DNA of 64,000 nt. It comes from Robiginitalea marina (GTDB lineage Bacteria; Bacteroidota; Bacteroidia; Flavobacteriales; Flavobacteriaceae). The stretch is from the NCBI RefSeq assembly GCF_024006985.1, contig NZ_JAMXIB010000005.1, forward strand, positions 208,795-272,794, read 5' to 3'. Below, in pieces: positions 41,408 to 48,525 of this stretch. Positions within the stretch are counted from its first letter, which is position 1. Every line of letters begins with the position of its first letter. A program made the position numbers and the translations under genes. The notes beneath the pieces are model-generated. The model was not told where the DNA came from, did no database searches, and saw only the letters and a program-made list of their open reading frames with translations.

Positions 41408-42247
41408 ATGAGGCGACCAGGACCCCACTTTGCGCAACACCCGGGAGTGCGAAGTGGGGTTTTTTATTTCCTCCTGCTCACCGCACTGTTGCAGGCGGTG
41501 GGTTATGGGGTTTCAAACCTGAACCGGTCGCGGGGGCGCCGCTCCGGCCTGGTGGTGGATACGCTCTGGCAGCGGCGCCTGGATTCGCTCAGGCACCAAC
41601 AGGTATCGGAACAAAAAACCGGGACGCCAGGAGCCTATGAGGCAAACCGCATCAACGAGTACCGGGGCTACCTCCTCGGGATACCGCCGCCGGCACTGGA
41701 CCGTCTTTACGCTTTCCGGGAGCAGGGGGGGACCCTGGACAACCTGGAGGCTTTCCGCCGGGTGAGCGGCCTGCCTGACAGCACTGTAAGCCGACTGGCT
41801 CCATACCTTCGCTTCCCCCGTACAAAGTCGCACCCGCCCCTTCGGGCGGGCAGGACTGACCTGAACCGGGTAACAGCCCCGGAACTTGAGGCCGTTCGGG
41901 GCATTGGCCCGGTGCTTTCCAGGCGGATTGTAAAATTCCGGGAGGCCCTGGGCGGGTTTTTGCACGAATCCCAACTCCTGGACGTCTACGGTTTGGATGC
42001 TTCCGTCGCCCGGGAGGTCAGCCGGGCCTTTCCCCTGGGTGACCCACCCCACGTTCGGAAAATTCCGCTGAATGAAGCCACGGTGGAGGAACTCGCTTCC
42101 CTGGTCTACCTCAACCGGACTCTGGCCGCTGCCATCGTGTCCCGAAGGGATCGGCAGGGGCCCTATAGCAATCTGGAGGAGTTGCTGCAGGTGCCCGGGT
42201 TCCCCGCCGACAAAATTGAGAGAATTGAGTTATATTTGGGGCTCTAA
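41408..42247 (+). CDS. Membrane-anchored helix-hairpin-helix (ComEA-like) protein
   Basis: A 279-residue protein with one N-terminal membrane helix (about 18-34, GVFYFLLLTALLQAVGYGV) and three helix-hairpin-helix regions: about 95-135 (LDNLEAFRRVSGLPDSTVSRL), 150-200 (DLNRVTAPELEAVRGIGPVL and following) and 215-279 (PLNEATVEELASLVYLNRTL, NLEELLQVPGF). Tandem HhH units bind DNA without sequence preference, as in ComEA, which draws DNA in during transformation; a DNA uptake role here is an inference. The gene seems to be transcribed as a leaderless mRNA and is followed by the acyl-CoA dehydrogenase gene 10 bp later. Confidence 0.85.
   Translation: MRRPGPHFAQHPGVRSGVFYFLLLTALLQAVGYGVSNLNRSRGRRSGLVVDTLWQRRLDSLRHQQVSEQKTGTPGAYEANRINEYRGYLLGIPPPALDRLYAFREQGGTLDNLEAFRRVSGLPDSTVSRLAPYLRFPRTKSHPPLRAGRTDLNRVTAPELEAVRGIGPVLSRRIVKFREALGGFLHESQLLDVYGLDASVAREVSRAFPLGDPPHVRKIPLNEATVEELASLVYLNRTLAAAIVSRRDRQGPYSNLEELLQVPGFPADKIERIELYLGL
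42231..42238 (+). promoter_or_regulatory. -7 box of the acyl-CoA dehydrogenase gene
   Basis: TATATTTG is an exact TAnnTTTG box within the last codons of the HhH gene, 19 bp before the ATG at 42258. Confidence 0.5.
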
Positions 42248-42257
42248 AAAAATTGCC

Positions 42258-43424
42258 ATGATAACGGAAACATCAACTCCCGTAAATTTTGAGTACCCCG
42301 AGACCCAGCGCATGGTTGCGGAGGCTGCCCGGAGCTTTGCCCAGCAGTACATACAGCCGCATGTAATGGAGTGGGACGAGGCTCAGACCCTGCCGGTGGA
42401 CGTCTTGCGGAAAGCCGGGGAAATGGGCTTTATGGGGATTTTGGTCCCCCAATCGCTCGGCGGTTCCGGCCTGGGATACCACGAATACATCGCCATTTTG
42501 GAGGAGATCTCCAGGGTGGATCCCTCCATCGGACTTTCCGTGGCGGCCCATAATTCCCTTTGTACGAACCACATCCTGATGTTCGGGGACGAATCGCAAA
42601 AAGAGCGCTGGATCCCGAGGCTGGCCTCCGGGGAATGGATCGGGGCCTGGGGCCTCACCGAGCACAATACCGGTTCAGATGCCGGGGGGATGAATACCAC
42701 GGCCAAAAAGGACGGGGACACCTGGATCCTTAACGGGGCAAAGAACTTCATCACCCATGGCCGCAGCGGAAATGTTGCGGTAGTGATCGCCCGTACCGGT
42801 GAAAAGGGTGACAGCCGCGGAATGACCGCATTTGTGGTGGAAAAGGGCACCCCGGGCTTCAGCAGCGGGAAAAAGGAAAACAAGTTGGGCATGCGGGCCA
42901 GTGAAACCGCTGAACTCGTGTTTGACCAGTGCAGGATCCCCGATGCCAATCGCCTTGGGCCGGTAGGGGAGGGCTTTATCCAGTCCATGAAAATCCTTGA
43001 CGGTGGACGGATTTCTATCGGGGCACTTTCCCTGGGGATTGCCAAAGGGGCCTATGAAGCCGCCCTGAAATACTCTAAAGAACGCGTGCAGTTTGGCAAG
43101 CCCATCAGCCAGTTTCAGGGCATCTCCTTTAAGCTCGCTGAAATGGCCACTGAAATCGAGGCCGCAGAACTTCTGGTACATAAGGCCGCCTTCCTAAAAA
43201 ATAGCGGCAAGCCAGTGACCCAGCTGAGCGCGATGGCCAAGATGTATGCCTCTGAGGTTTGCGTGCGGGTAGCCAGCGAAGCGGTTCAGATCCACGGTGG
43301 GTACGGGTATACCAAGGATTTTCCGGTGGAGAAATTCTACCGCGACTCCAAATTGTGCACCATAGGGGAGGGGACCACGGAAATCCAGAAGGTGGTCATT
43401 GCAAAAAATATTTTGAAAGATTAG
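42258..43424 (+). CDS. Acyl-CoA dehydrogenase
   Basis: A 388-residue FAD enzyme that oxidises acyl-CoA thioesters to enoyl-CoA in beta-oxidation or amino-acid breakdown. Signatures: GAWGLTEHNTGSDAGG (flavin-binding), GMRASETAELVFD, KYSKERVQFGKPI, and the C-terminal QIHGGYGYTKDFPVEKFYRDSKL with the catalytic Glu region in IGEGTTEIQK. It is closest in style to short-chain/butyryl-CoA dehydrogenases, but the chain length cannot be fixed. I start at MITETSTPV because a promoter box precedes it; the open frame reaches back over the HhH gene. Confidence 0.95.
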   Translation: MITETSTPVNFEYPETQRMVAEAARSFAQQYIQPHVMEWDEAQTLPVDVLRKAGEMGFMGILVPQSLGGSGLGYHEYIAILEEISRVDPSIGLSVAAHNSLCTNHILMFGDESQKERWIPRLASGEWIGAWGLTEHNTGSDAGGMNTTAKKDGDTWILNGAKNFITHGRSGNVAVVIARTGEKGDSRGMTAFVVEKGTPGFSSGKKENKLGMRASETAELVFDQCRIPDANRLGPVGEGFIQSMKILDGGRISIGALSLGIAKGAYEAALKYSKERVQFGKPISQFQGISFKLAEMATEIEAAELLVHKAAFLKNSGKPVTQLSAMAKMYASEVCVRVASEAVQIHGGYGYTKDFPVEKFYRDSKLCTIGEGTTEIQKVVIAKNILKD

Positions 43425-43445
43425 GGCAATTCGAAAGAATGCCAC

Positions 43446-43453
43446 TATATTTG
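43446..43453 (+). promoter_or_regulatory. rpsU promoter -7 box
   Basis: TATATTTG, an exact TAnnTTTG match, 35 bp before the rpsU ATG. The following bases CAGCCCG resemble those after the tRNA operon box (CAGTCCG at 45044-45050). Confidence 0.6.
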
Positions 43454-43471
43454 CAGCCCGAATGCCAAATG

Positions 43472-43480
43472 AAAGGAGGT
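43472..43480 (+). promoter_or_regulatory. Very strong Shine-Dalgarno sequence of rpsU
   Basis: AAAGGAGGT, fully complementary to the conserved 3' end of 16S rRNA, 8 bp before the ATG. No other gene in the window has a comparable site. In Flavobacterium johnsoniae bS21 helps to hide the anti-Shine-Dalgarno sequence, and the strong site on rpsU lets ribosomes lacking bS21 translate rpsU. Confidence 0.9.
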
Positions 43481-43488
43481 GGTAGCCT

Positions 43489-43683
43489 ATGTTAATTATA
43501 CCTGTTAAAGAAGGAGAAAACATCGACAGAGCGTTGAAGCGCTTTAAGCGTAAATTCGACAAGACCGGCACGATGCGTCAGCTGCGCAAACGGCAGCAGT
43601 TCACCAAGCCCTCTGTGGAAAAACGCCAGCAGAACCTCAAAGCTCAGTATATCCAGCGCCTGAGGGATCAGGAAGAGATCTAG
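43489..43683 (+). CDS. rpsU: 30S ribosomal protein bS21
   Basis: A 64-residue basic protein, MLIIPVKEGENIDRALKRFK onward with KRKFDKTGTMRQLRKRQQF, the bS21 signature. It lies on the platform of the small subunit near the 16S 3' end. The gene has its own promoter, an exceptional Shine-Dalgarno sequence and a terminator, so it forms its own unit, upstream of the recombinase and hpf genes. The family knowledge on autoregulation comes from another flavobacterium; here it is inferred from the same sequence features. Confidence 0.98.
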   Translation: MLIIPVKEGENIDRALKRFKRKFDKTGTMRQLRKRQQFTKPSVEKRQQNLKAQYIQRLRDQEEI

Positions 43684-43707
43684 TCAGGTCGCCATTTTGC
43701 GATAACA

Positions 43708-43742
43708 CCCGGATTCCCTTTAGGGATTCCGGGTTTTTTTTT
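43708..43742 (+). terminator. Intrinsic terminator of rpsU
   Basis: CCCGGATTCCC pairs with GGGATTCCGGG (one mismatch) around TTTA, followed by nine Ts, 25 bp after the stop codon. Confidence 0.9.
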
Positions 43743-43764
43743 GCCGCTTTCGTATCTTTAGGCG

Positions 43765-44667
43765 ATGTCGCTACAGCAGTTCCGCAACTATATGGCCCTG
43801 GAGAAAAAGTACTCGGCCCACACCGTGGAGGCCTACCTCCGCGATTTGGAACAGTTCCGGGTCTTTTGTGCAGGCGAACACGGTGAAGAACCCCTTGAGG
43901 AGATGCCCTACAGCGTGGTCCGCAGTTGGATCATAGCACAGATCGAAGGGGGGTGCACCAACCGAAGCGTCAACCGGAAGGTGGCTTCCCTTAAGGCGTA
44001 TTACAAGTATCTGGTACGCATGGGCCGGATCCCCACGAGCCCCCTGGCGTCCCATCGGCCCCTTAAGTCTGAAAAAAAGGTGGAAATTCCATTTTCGGTC
44101 GGGGAGATGCGGGAACTGCTTACCCAATGGCCTGAAGAGCCGGGTTATGAAAGCCTGCGCGATCGCCTCCTGGTGGACCTGCTCTACACTACGGGCATCC
44201 GGAGGGCCGAACTGATCGGGATACGGCTGGCCGACCTCGATCTGGACGCGGGAACCCTCAGGGTGCTGGGTAAACGCAATAAAGAACGGGTCCTGCCGCT
44301 GCTCACCGGGCTGACCCCGCTTTTCCAAAGCTACCTTAAGGTCCGGGAAGCGGAATTTCCCCAGGCAGATACCCCTTATCTTTTTCTCTCTGCTTCAGGC
44401 AATAAAATGTATGAAGCCCTTGTTTATAGGATTATAAATAAATACCTTAGTAAGGTATCCCAGAAGGCTAAAAGGAGCCCTCATGTTCTTCGGCATACTT
44501 TTGCGACCCACTTGCTCAACCAGGGAGCCGACATGAATTCGGTCAAGGAATTGCTCGGACACGCTTCTCTGGCCTCCACACAGGTGTATACCCATAACAG
44601 CATTGCCGAATTAAAGCGAATCCACCTGGAATCCCACCCGAGGAACAAAAAGCGGGATACCATTTAG
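43765..44667 (+). CDS. xerC: Xer-type tyrosine recombinase
   Basis: A 300-residue site-specific recombinase. N-terminal SAM-like core-binding domain (about 1-90, YSAHTVEAYLRDLEQFRVFC) and a catalytic domain with Arg146 (TTGIRRAEL), Lys170 (LGKRNKERVLPL), His240 and Arg243 (PHVLRHTFATHLLNQGAD), His266 (LLGHASLASTQVYTH) and the nucleophile Tyr275. Length and context, between rpsU and hpf, fit a chromosomal dimer-resolving XerC/XerD and not a mobile-element integrase. A TATCTTTA box lies 4 bp before the ATG. Confidence 0.93.
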   Translation: MSLQQFRNYMALEKKYSAHTVEAYLRDLEQFRVFCAGEHGEEPLEEMPYSVVRSWIIAQIEGGCTNRSVNRKVASLKAYYKYLVRMGRIPTSPLASHRPLKSEKKVEIPFSVGEMRELLTQWPEEPGYESLRDRLLVDLLYTTGIRRAELIGIRLADLDLDAGTLRVLGKRNKERVLPLLTGLTPLFQSYLKVREAEFPQADTPYLFLSASGNKMYEALVYRIINKYLSKVSQKAKRSPHVLRHTFATHLLNQGADMNSVKELLGHASLASTQVYTHNSIAELKRIHLESHPRNKKRDTI

Positions 44668-44689
44668 TAACCCTCAAACCTAGCAGCTT

Positions 44690-45007
44690 ATGAAGGTAAA
44701 CACCCAATCTGTCAACTTCAATGCCGATGAAAAACTCCTCGATTATATCCAGAAGCGGCTTGATAAACTCGACCTGTTCTACGATCGGGTCACCAGTGCC
44801 GAAGTCTTCCTGAAAGTGGAGAACACCAGTGCCAAGGACAACAAAACGGCTGAAGTAAAACTCCATGTCCCAAAAGATGTGTTTATAGTCAAAAAACAGT
44901 GCAAATCTTTCGAGGAGGCAGTGGACTCTGCCTGCGGCTCCCTGGAGCGAAAACTGGTTAAAAAGAAAAGGAAACCGAAGGTAGTGAACGCCCTAAAATT
45001 TTTCTAA
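44690..45007 (+). CDS. hpf: Ribosome hibernation-promoting factor, short form
   Basis: A 105-residue HPF/RaiA domain: MKVNTQSVNFNADEKLLDYI, DRVTSAEVFLKVENT, KTAEVKLHVPKDVFIVKK, SFEEAVDSACGSLERKLVKKKRK. It binds the decoding region of idle 30S subunits. The C-terminal dimerisation domain of long HPF is absent. It follows the recombinase gene by 22 bp and probably shares its transcript; the tRNA operon promoter begins just after its stop. Confidence 0.93.
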   Translation: MKVNTQSVNFNADEKLLDYIQKRLDKLDLFYDRVTSAEVFLKVENTSAKDNKTAEVKLHVPKDVFIVKKQCKSFEEAVDSACGSLERKLVKKKRKPKVVNALKFF

Positions 45008-45013
45008 AAATAT

Positions 45014-45043
45014 TTTGATTAAATAAATAATTATCTACATTTG
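45014..45043 (+). promoter_or_regulatory. Promoter of the tRNA-tuf operon
   Basis: TTTG at 45014-45017, an 18-bp spacer, then TACATTTG at 45036-45043: the best full match in the window to the Bacteroidota consensus TTTG...TAnnTTTG. The start of transcription should be near 45048. Confidence 0.75.
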
Positions 45044-45045
45044 CA

Positions 45046-45071
45046 GTCCGTTAGAAATAGCGGACTTTTTT
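45046..45071 (+). terminator. U-tracted hairpin at the start of the tRNA operon transcript
   Basis: GTCCGTTA (45046-45053), a GAAA loop, and TAGCGGAC (45058-45065), followed by TTTTTT. It immediately follows the -7 box of the tRNA promoter and lies 38 bp after hpf, so it may both end the hpf transcript and form the first structure of the tRNA transcript. Confidence 0.6.
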
Positions 45072-45093
45072 ATGCTATAAAAAGGCCCACAAA

Positions 45094-45167
45094 GCCGATG
45101 TAGCTCAGCTGGCTAGAGCACGTGATTTGTAATCTCGGGGTCGTGGGTTCGAGTCCCTCCATCGGCT
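45094..45167 (+). tRNA. tRNA-Thr (anticodon TGT)
   Basis: A 74-nt cloverleaf: acceptor GCCGATG/CATCGGC, D arm GCTC...GAGC, anticodon loop TTTGTAA with TGT, T loop TTCGAGT. One T-T mismatch sits in the anticodon stem. The CCA end is not encoded. First tRNA of the thr-tyr-gly-thr-tuf set, the same order as in E. coli. Confidence 0.95.
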
Positions 45168-45194
45168 CTCAAGTTCTTAGGAAATAAAGGGTTC

Positions 45195-45277
45195 GGGGAG
45201 ATACTCAAGCGGCCAACGAGGACAGACTGTAAATCTGTTGGTTTTCACCTTCGCAGGTTCGAATCCTGCTCTCCCCA
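45195..45277 (+). tRNA. tRNA-Tyr (anticodon GTA)
   Basis: An 83-nt tRNA with a long variable arm: acceptor GGGGAGA/TCTCCCC, anticodon GTA in CTGTAAAT, T loop TTCGAAT. CCA is not encoded. Confidence 0.95.
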
Positions 45278-45278
45278 C

Positions 45279-45684
45279 AAAGAAAATTTCCAAGTGGGTG
45301 TCAAGAGCTCGCTCTTGTAAGACCACGGAGAAATTTTCTTTGATCCAGGTTCCCCGAACCAGGATCACCGAGCGAAGTGAGGTAATCCACTGGTTTCGGA
45401 AGTTCATTGAGTTTTAAATCGCCTAAAAGGCAGTGACTAAATAAGATTCGGACAGGACGCCGGCGCACCAGCTGGCCCCTCGCTGAAAAAGGTCCACCGG
45501 ACCTTTTTCGGGCGCTCGGTCCGGATCACCGACCCCGATAGTCCCGATAATTATCGGGAGGGGAGGTAATCTGCCTAGGGAAGGATGTTCATTGAAGAAT
45601 AATTTCCGAACGTCGAAAGCTTGCTTTCGTAAGTCCCTTGCGGACGTCTGGTCCGGAATTTGAAATATTGGAATTTCTATAAAT
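45279..45684 (+). repeat. Structured spacer between tRNA-Tyr and tRNA-Gly
   Basis: About 400 bp with no gene but dense structure. A 12-bp stem AAAGAAAATTTC/GAAATTTTCTTT (45279-45290/45330-45341) encloses an inner hairpin AAGAGC-TC-GCTCTT; next comes GATCCAGGTTC/GAACCAGGATC (45342-45366); then a perfect 11-bp hairpin GAAAAAGGTCC/GGACCTTTTTC (45485-45509); an 18-bp palindrome at 45542-45559; and CGAAAGC-TT-GCTTTCG near 45614-45629. Two motifs occur twice: GTCnnnAGCtyGCTnnnGTAAG (45300-45321, 45612-45633) and GGATCACCGA...GAGGTAATC (45362-45387, 45523-45571). They may be processing signals or degenerate repeats. Confidence 0.6.
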
Positions 45685-45757
45685 GCGGGAGTAGCTCAGT
45701 TGGTAGAGCGTCAGCCTTCCAAGCTGAATGTCGCCGGTTCGAACCCGGTCTCCCGCT
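45685..45757 (+). tRNA. tRNA-Gly (anticodon TCC)
   Basis: A 73-nt cloverleaf: acceptor GCGGGAG/CTCCCGC, D arm GCTC...GAGC, anticodon stem CAGCC/GGCTG-like with loop CTTCCAA giving TCC, T loop TTCGAAC. CCA is not encoded. The 88-bp spacer after it has 6-bp ends TGGGCA/TGCCCA. Confidence 0.94.
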
Positions 45758-45845
45758 CAAAGACCTTGGGCATAGTTGGCAGTATCGCATGCTTGGGGGT
45801 TAACCCGGATGGTCCTCGGGCCGCCTGGTACCCATTGCCCATAAA

Positions 45846-45917
45846 GCCGACGTAGCTCAGGGGTAGAGCGTTTCCTTGGTAAGGAAGAGGTCACGGGTTC
45901 AATTCCCGTCGTTGGCT
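45846..45917 (+). tRNA. tRNA-Thr (anticodon GGT)
   Basis: A 72-nt cloverleaf: acceptor GCCGACG/CGTTGGC with a G-T pair, D arm GCTC...GAGC, anticodon loop TTGGTAA giving GGT, T loop TTCAATT. CCA is not encoded. Degenerate copies of its 3' half follow. Confidence 0.95.
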
Positions 45918-46101
45918 CGAAAGTATGAAGTCACCAACGGGCTTCGAACCTGAACCTCTTTTAGAGGTCACGTGTTCCCCCGATAGCCATCGGGGCCCGT
46001 AGTTGGCTCGAAAGCAAGAAGTCTACAACGGGCTTCGGATTCCAACCTCCCCGGGAGGCTGGGGTTTTCCCGGGAGTTTTCGGGATCCGTCGTCGGCTCT
46101 G
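45918..46101 (+). repeat. Degenerate copies of the tRNA-Thr 3' half
   Basis: After tRNA-Thr the sequence repeats its own 3' part twice in decaying form. GTTGGCTCGAAAG recurs at 45911-45923 and 46002-46014, each followed by a related tail ending CAACGGGCTTCG; GAGGTCACG(G/T)GTTC recurs at 45887 and 45964; a third, weaker copy spans 46055-46101 and ends CGTCGTCGGCT. The second copy contains a CCCCGAT-AGCC-ATCGGGG hairpin (45978-45995). None can fold as a whole tRNA. Confidence 0.6.
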
Positions 46102-46148
46102 GAAGTAAACTTGTACACTAATATAAACTAAGATTAAAATCACTTAAA

Positions 46149-47336
46149 ATGGCTAAGGCAACTTTTGATCGTTCCAAACCACACTTAAATATTGGTACTA
46201 TTGGACACGTCGATCACGGTAAGACTACCCTGACCGCCGCCATCACTTCCGTGCTGGCTGCAGACGGGCTCTCTGAAACCCGGAGCTTCGATTCTATCGA
46301 CAACGCTCCCGAGGAAAAAGAAAGGGGTATCACCATCAACACCTCTCACGTGGAGTACCAAACGGCCAACCGCCACTATGCCCACGTGGACTGTCCGGGT
46401 CACGCCGACTATGTGAAGAACATGGTTACCGGTGCTGCCCAGATGGATGGTGCGATCCTGGTAGTGGCCGCTACCGACGGACCCATGCCACAAACCCGCG
46501 AGCACATCCTGCTCGGACGCCAGGTTGGTATCCCGCGCCTGGTGGTGTTCCTGAACAAGGTTGACATGGTAGACGATGAAGAGCTGCTGGAACTGGTGGA
46601 AATGGAAGTGCGCGAACTGCTTTCTTTCTACGAGTACGATGGCGATAACAGCCCGGTGATTTCCGGTTCTGCCCTGGGTGCCCTGAACGGGGAGGATAAA
46701 TGGGTACAGACCGTTAGGGATCTGATGGCTGCCGTTGACGAGTGGATCGAACTTCCGCAGCGCGATGTGGACAAGGAATTCCTTATGCCTGTTGAAGACG
46801 TCTTCACCATTACCGGACGTGGAACGGTTGCCACCGGCCGTATCGAAACCGGAGTGGCCAAGACAGGTGACCCCGTTGAAATCATCGGTATGGGTGCTGA
46901 AAAACTGACCTCTACCATTACCGGGGTGGAAATGTTCCGTAAGATTCTCGACCGGGGTGAGGCTGGTGACAACGTTGGAATCCTGCTGCGCGGTATCGAG
47001 AAAAAAGATATCAAGCGCGGAATGGTAATCTGCAAGCCCGGATCTGTTAAGCCCCATGCCAAATTTGAGGCTGAGGTGTATATCCTGAAAAAAGAAGAAG
47101 GTGGTCGCCATACCCCTTTCCACAATAACTATCGTCCCCAGTTCTACGTGCGTACAACGGACGTAACTGGTACCATTGTCCTGCCCGATGGGGTAGAGAT
47201 GGTGATGCCGGGGGACAACCTGACCATTACCGTGGATCTTCTCCAGCCTATCGCCCTTAACGTAGGTCTGCGTTTCGCGATTCGCGAAGGAGGTCGTACG
47301 GTAGGTGCCGGCCAGGTAACCAAGATTCTTGATTAA
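46149..47336 (+). CDS. tuf: Elongation factor Tu
   Basis: Delivers aminoacyl-tRNA to the ribosome. A 395-residue GTPase: G1 GHVDHGKT at residues 19-26, switch region [13 protein letters not shown]3 DCPGHADY, G4 NKVDM, and SALGALNG in the G5 region; beta-barrel domains 2 and 3 follow to the conserved end [11 protein letters not shown]. It lies in the tRNA-tuf-secE-nusG order. Codon use is strongly biased to preferred codons compared with neighbours, as expected for a highly expressed protein. Confidence 0.99.
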   Translation: MAKATFDRSKPHLNIGTIGHVDHGKTTLTAAITSVLAADGLSETRSFDSIDNAPEEKERGITINTSHVEYQTANRHYAHVDCPGHADYVKNMVTGAAQMDGAILVVAATDGPMPQTREHILLGRQVGIPRLVVFLNKVDMVDDEELLELVEMEVRELLSFYEYDGDNSPVISGSALGALNGEDKWVQTVRDLMAAVDEWIELPQRDVDKEFLMPVEDVFTITGRGTVATGRIETGVAKTGDPVEIIGMGAEKLTSTITGVEMFRKILDRGEAGDNVGILLRGIEKKDIKRGMVICKPGSVKPHAKFEAEVYILKKEEGGRHTPFHNNYRPQFYVRTTDVTGTIVLPDGVEMVMPGDNLTITVDLLQPIALNVGLRFAIREGGRTVGAGQVTKILD

Positions 47337-47360
47337 GCGTACAAAAGCTTAGCCAAGGCA

Positions 47361-47405
47361 GTGAGGGGTCCCGTCCTGATCCGTATCGGGAGGGAACCCT
47401 TTCAC
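47361..47405 (+). other. Long imperfect hairpin between tuf and tRNA-Trp
   Basis: GTGAGGGGTCCC...CCTGA pairs imperfectly with TCGGGAGGG-AACCC...TTCAC around TCCGTA, 24 bp after the tuf stop and 8 bp before tRNA-Trp. It could separate the tuf mRNA from the tRNA by processing. No T run follows. Confidence 0.4.
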
Positions 47406-47412
47406 TGTAAAT

Positions 47413-47485
47413 ACGGGTGTAGCTCAGTTGGTAGAGCACTGGTCTCCAAAACCAGGTGTCGGGAGTTCGAGTCTCTCCTCCCGTG
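47413..47485 (+). tRNA. tRNA-Trp (anticodon CCA)
   Basis: A 73-nt cloverleaf: acceptor ACGGGTG/CTCCCGT with one T-T mismatch, anticodon loop TCTCCAAAA giving CCA, T loop TTCGAGT, discriminator G. It is inserted between tuf and secE, as in many bacteria. The 152 bp to secE contain short inverted repeats (GATCC/GGATC, GTGCG/CGCAC) but no gene. Confidence 0.94.
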
Positions 47486-47637
47486 CTGAATGATTAAAGG
47501 AATGTGCGCGTTGGATTGAATGAATTGCGATCCGTTGGCTTTTGGCACTGTGGATCGACTCAACCACCCGCACAAGATAAAACCGGATATTTTCCAGGGG
47601 AATTGCAACTTCCTTCTAAAATTAATAGCAGCGAACC

Positions 47638-47826
47638 ATGTTGACCTATTTCAAGGAATCCTATGAGGAACTCAAGAATCACGTCACCCTGCCCAGCCGG
47701 GCCGAGGCCTCGAACCTCATGGTGATTGTGGCAGTGTTTTCCATTGTCTTTGCCCTGGCAACCTGGGGGGTGGATTCTTTGTTTTCCAAACTTATTCAGC
47801 TGTATTTTAATGCATTAATCGGTTAA
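47638..47826 (+). CDS. secE: Preprotein translocase subunit SecE
   Basis: A 62-residue single-span membrane protein that clamps SecY in the translocon. The amphipathic helix YFKESYEELKNHVTLPSRAEA precedes the membrane helix NLMVIVAVFSIVFALATWGV. Short form without the extra helices of E. coli SecE. It is followed 9 bp later by nusG, the usual neighbour. Confidence 0.95.
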   Translation: MLTYFKESYEELKNHVTLPSRAEASNLMVIVAVFSIVFALATWGVDSLFSKLIQLYFNALIG

Positions 47827-47835
47827 GGAGTGGCT

Positions 47836-48387
47836 ATGGCGGAAGAACTGGAGAAGAAGTGGTATGTAGTGCGCGCCGTTAGCGGACAGGAGAACAAGAT
47901 CAAGGGATATATTGAGAGTGAGGTAGAGCGCCACGGTTTCGGCGACTACCTGGAAGAGGTTCTCGTCCCCACTGAAAAGGTGGTGCAGATCCGCAACGGA
48001 AAGAAAATAAACAAGGAACGGGTGTACTACCCGGGATATATTATGGTAAAGGCCCACCTGACGGGCGAGATGGTTCACGTAATCCGCTCCATTACCAACG
48101 TGATCGGATTCCTCGGGGAGACCAAGGGGGGCGACCCGGTTCCCCTGCGGAAATCGGAGGTGAACCGAATGCTTGGGAAGGTCGATGAATTGGCTATTAC
48201 CTCCGATTCGGTGGCTATCCCCTTTATCATCGGGGAAACCATCAAGGTAATCGACGGCCCGTTTAACGGGTTCAACGGCACGGTGGAAAAGATCAATGAG
48301 GAGAAGCGCAAGCTCGAAGTGATGGTGAAGATCTTTGGCCGGAAAACGCCGCTGGAACTGAGCTATATGCAAGTAGAGAAAGTCTGA
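47836..48387 (+). CDS. nusG: Transcription termination/antitermination factor NusG
   Basis: A 183-residue regulator that binds RNA polymerase. N-terminal NGN domain (KKWYVVRAVSGQENKIKGYI, RVYYPGYIMVKAHL) and a C-terminal KOW domain (VIDGPFNGFNGTVEKINEEK). I use the ATG at 47836; a GTG two codons upstream is possible. It leads into the rplK operon after a structured leader. Confidence 0.97.
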   Translation: MAEELEKKWYVVRAVSGQENKIKGYIESEVERHGFGDYLEEVLVPTEKVVQIRNGKKINKERVYYPGYIMVKAHLTGEMVHVIRSITNVIGFLGETKGGDPVPLRKSEVNRMLGKVDELAITSDSVAIPFIIGETIKVIDGPFNGFNGTVEKINEEKRKLEVMVKIFGRKTPLELSYMQVEKV

Positions 48388-48525
48388 AAATAAATTGTTA
48401 CGCTTAAAAGTGTAGTTGCTTCCAATTCAAACACACTTTTACCTTTTCCCGCAGGCCGTTCAATGTGGCCGGCGGGGGAGACCAGGACCGGGTGAAGCCG
48501 GTCGAAGTTGTAAATTAATTGAACA
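48388..48525 (+). promoter_or_regulatory. Structured leader upstream of rplK
   Basis: Three hairpins in 100 bp: TAAAAGTGT/ACACTTTTA (48405-48413/48433-48441), CCCGCAGGCC/GGCCGGCGGG (48448-48457/48467-48476, one mismatch), and GACCGG/CCGGTC (48486-48491/48498-48503) with a GTGAAG loop. The position is where L1-type autoregulation of the L11 operon acts in other bacteria, so an L1 or L11 regulatory site is a reasonable but unproven reading. Confidence 0.45.

Noticed and set aside
43765..44667. Tyrosine recombinase as evidence for an integrated element
   Set aside because: Its length, motifs and position between rpsU and hpf fit a housekeeping Xer recombinase; no attachment repeats or phage genes are nearby, although tRNA genes follow.
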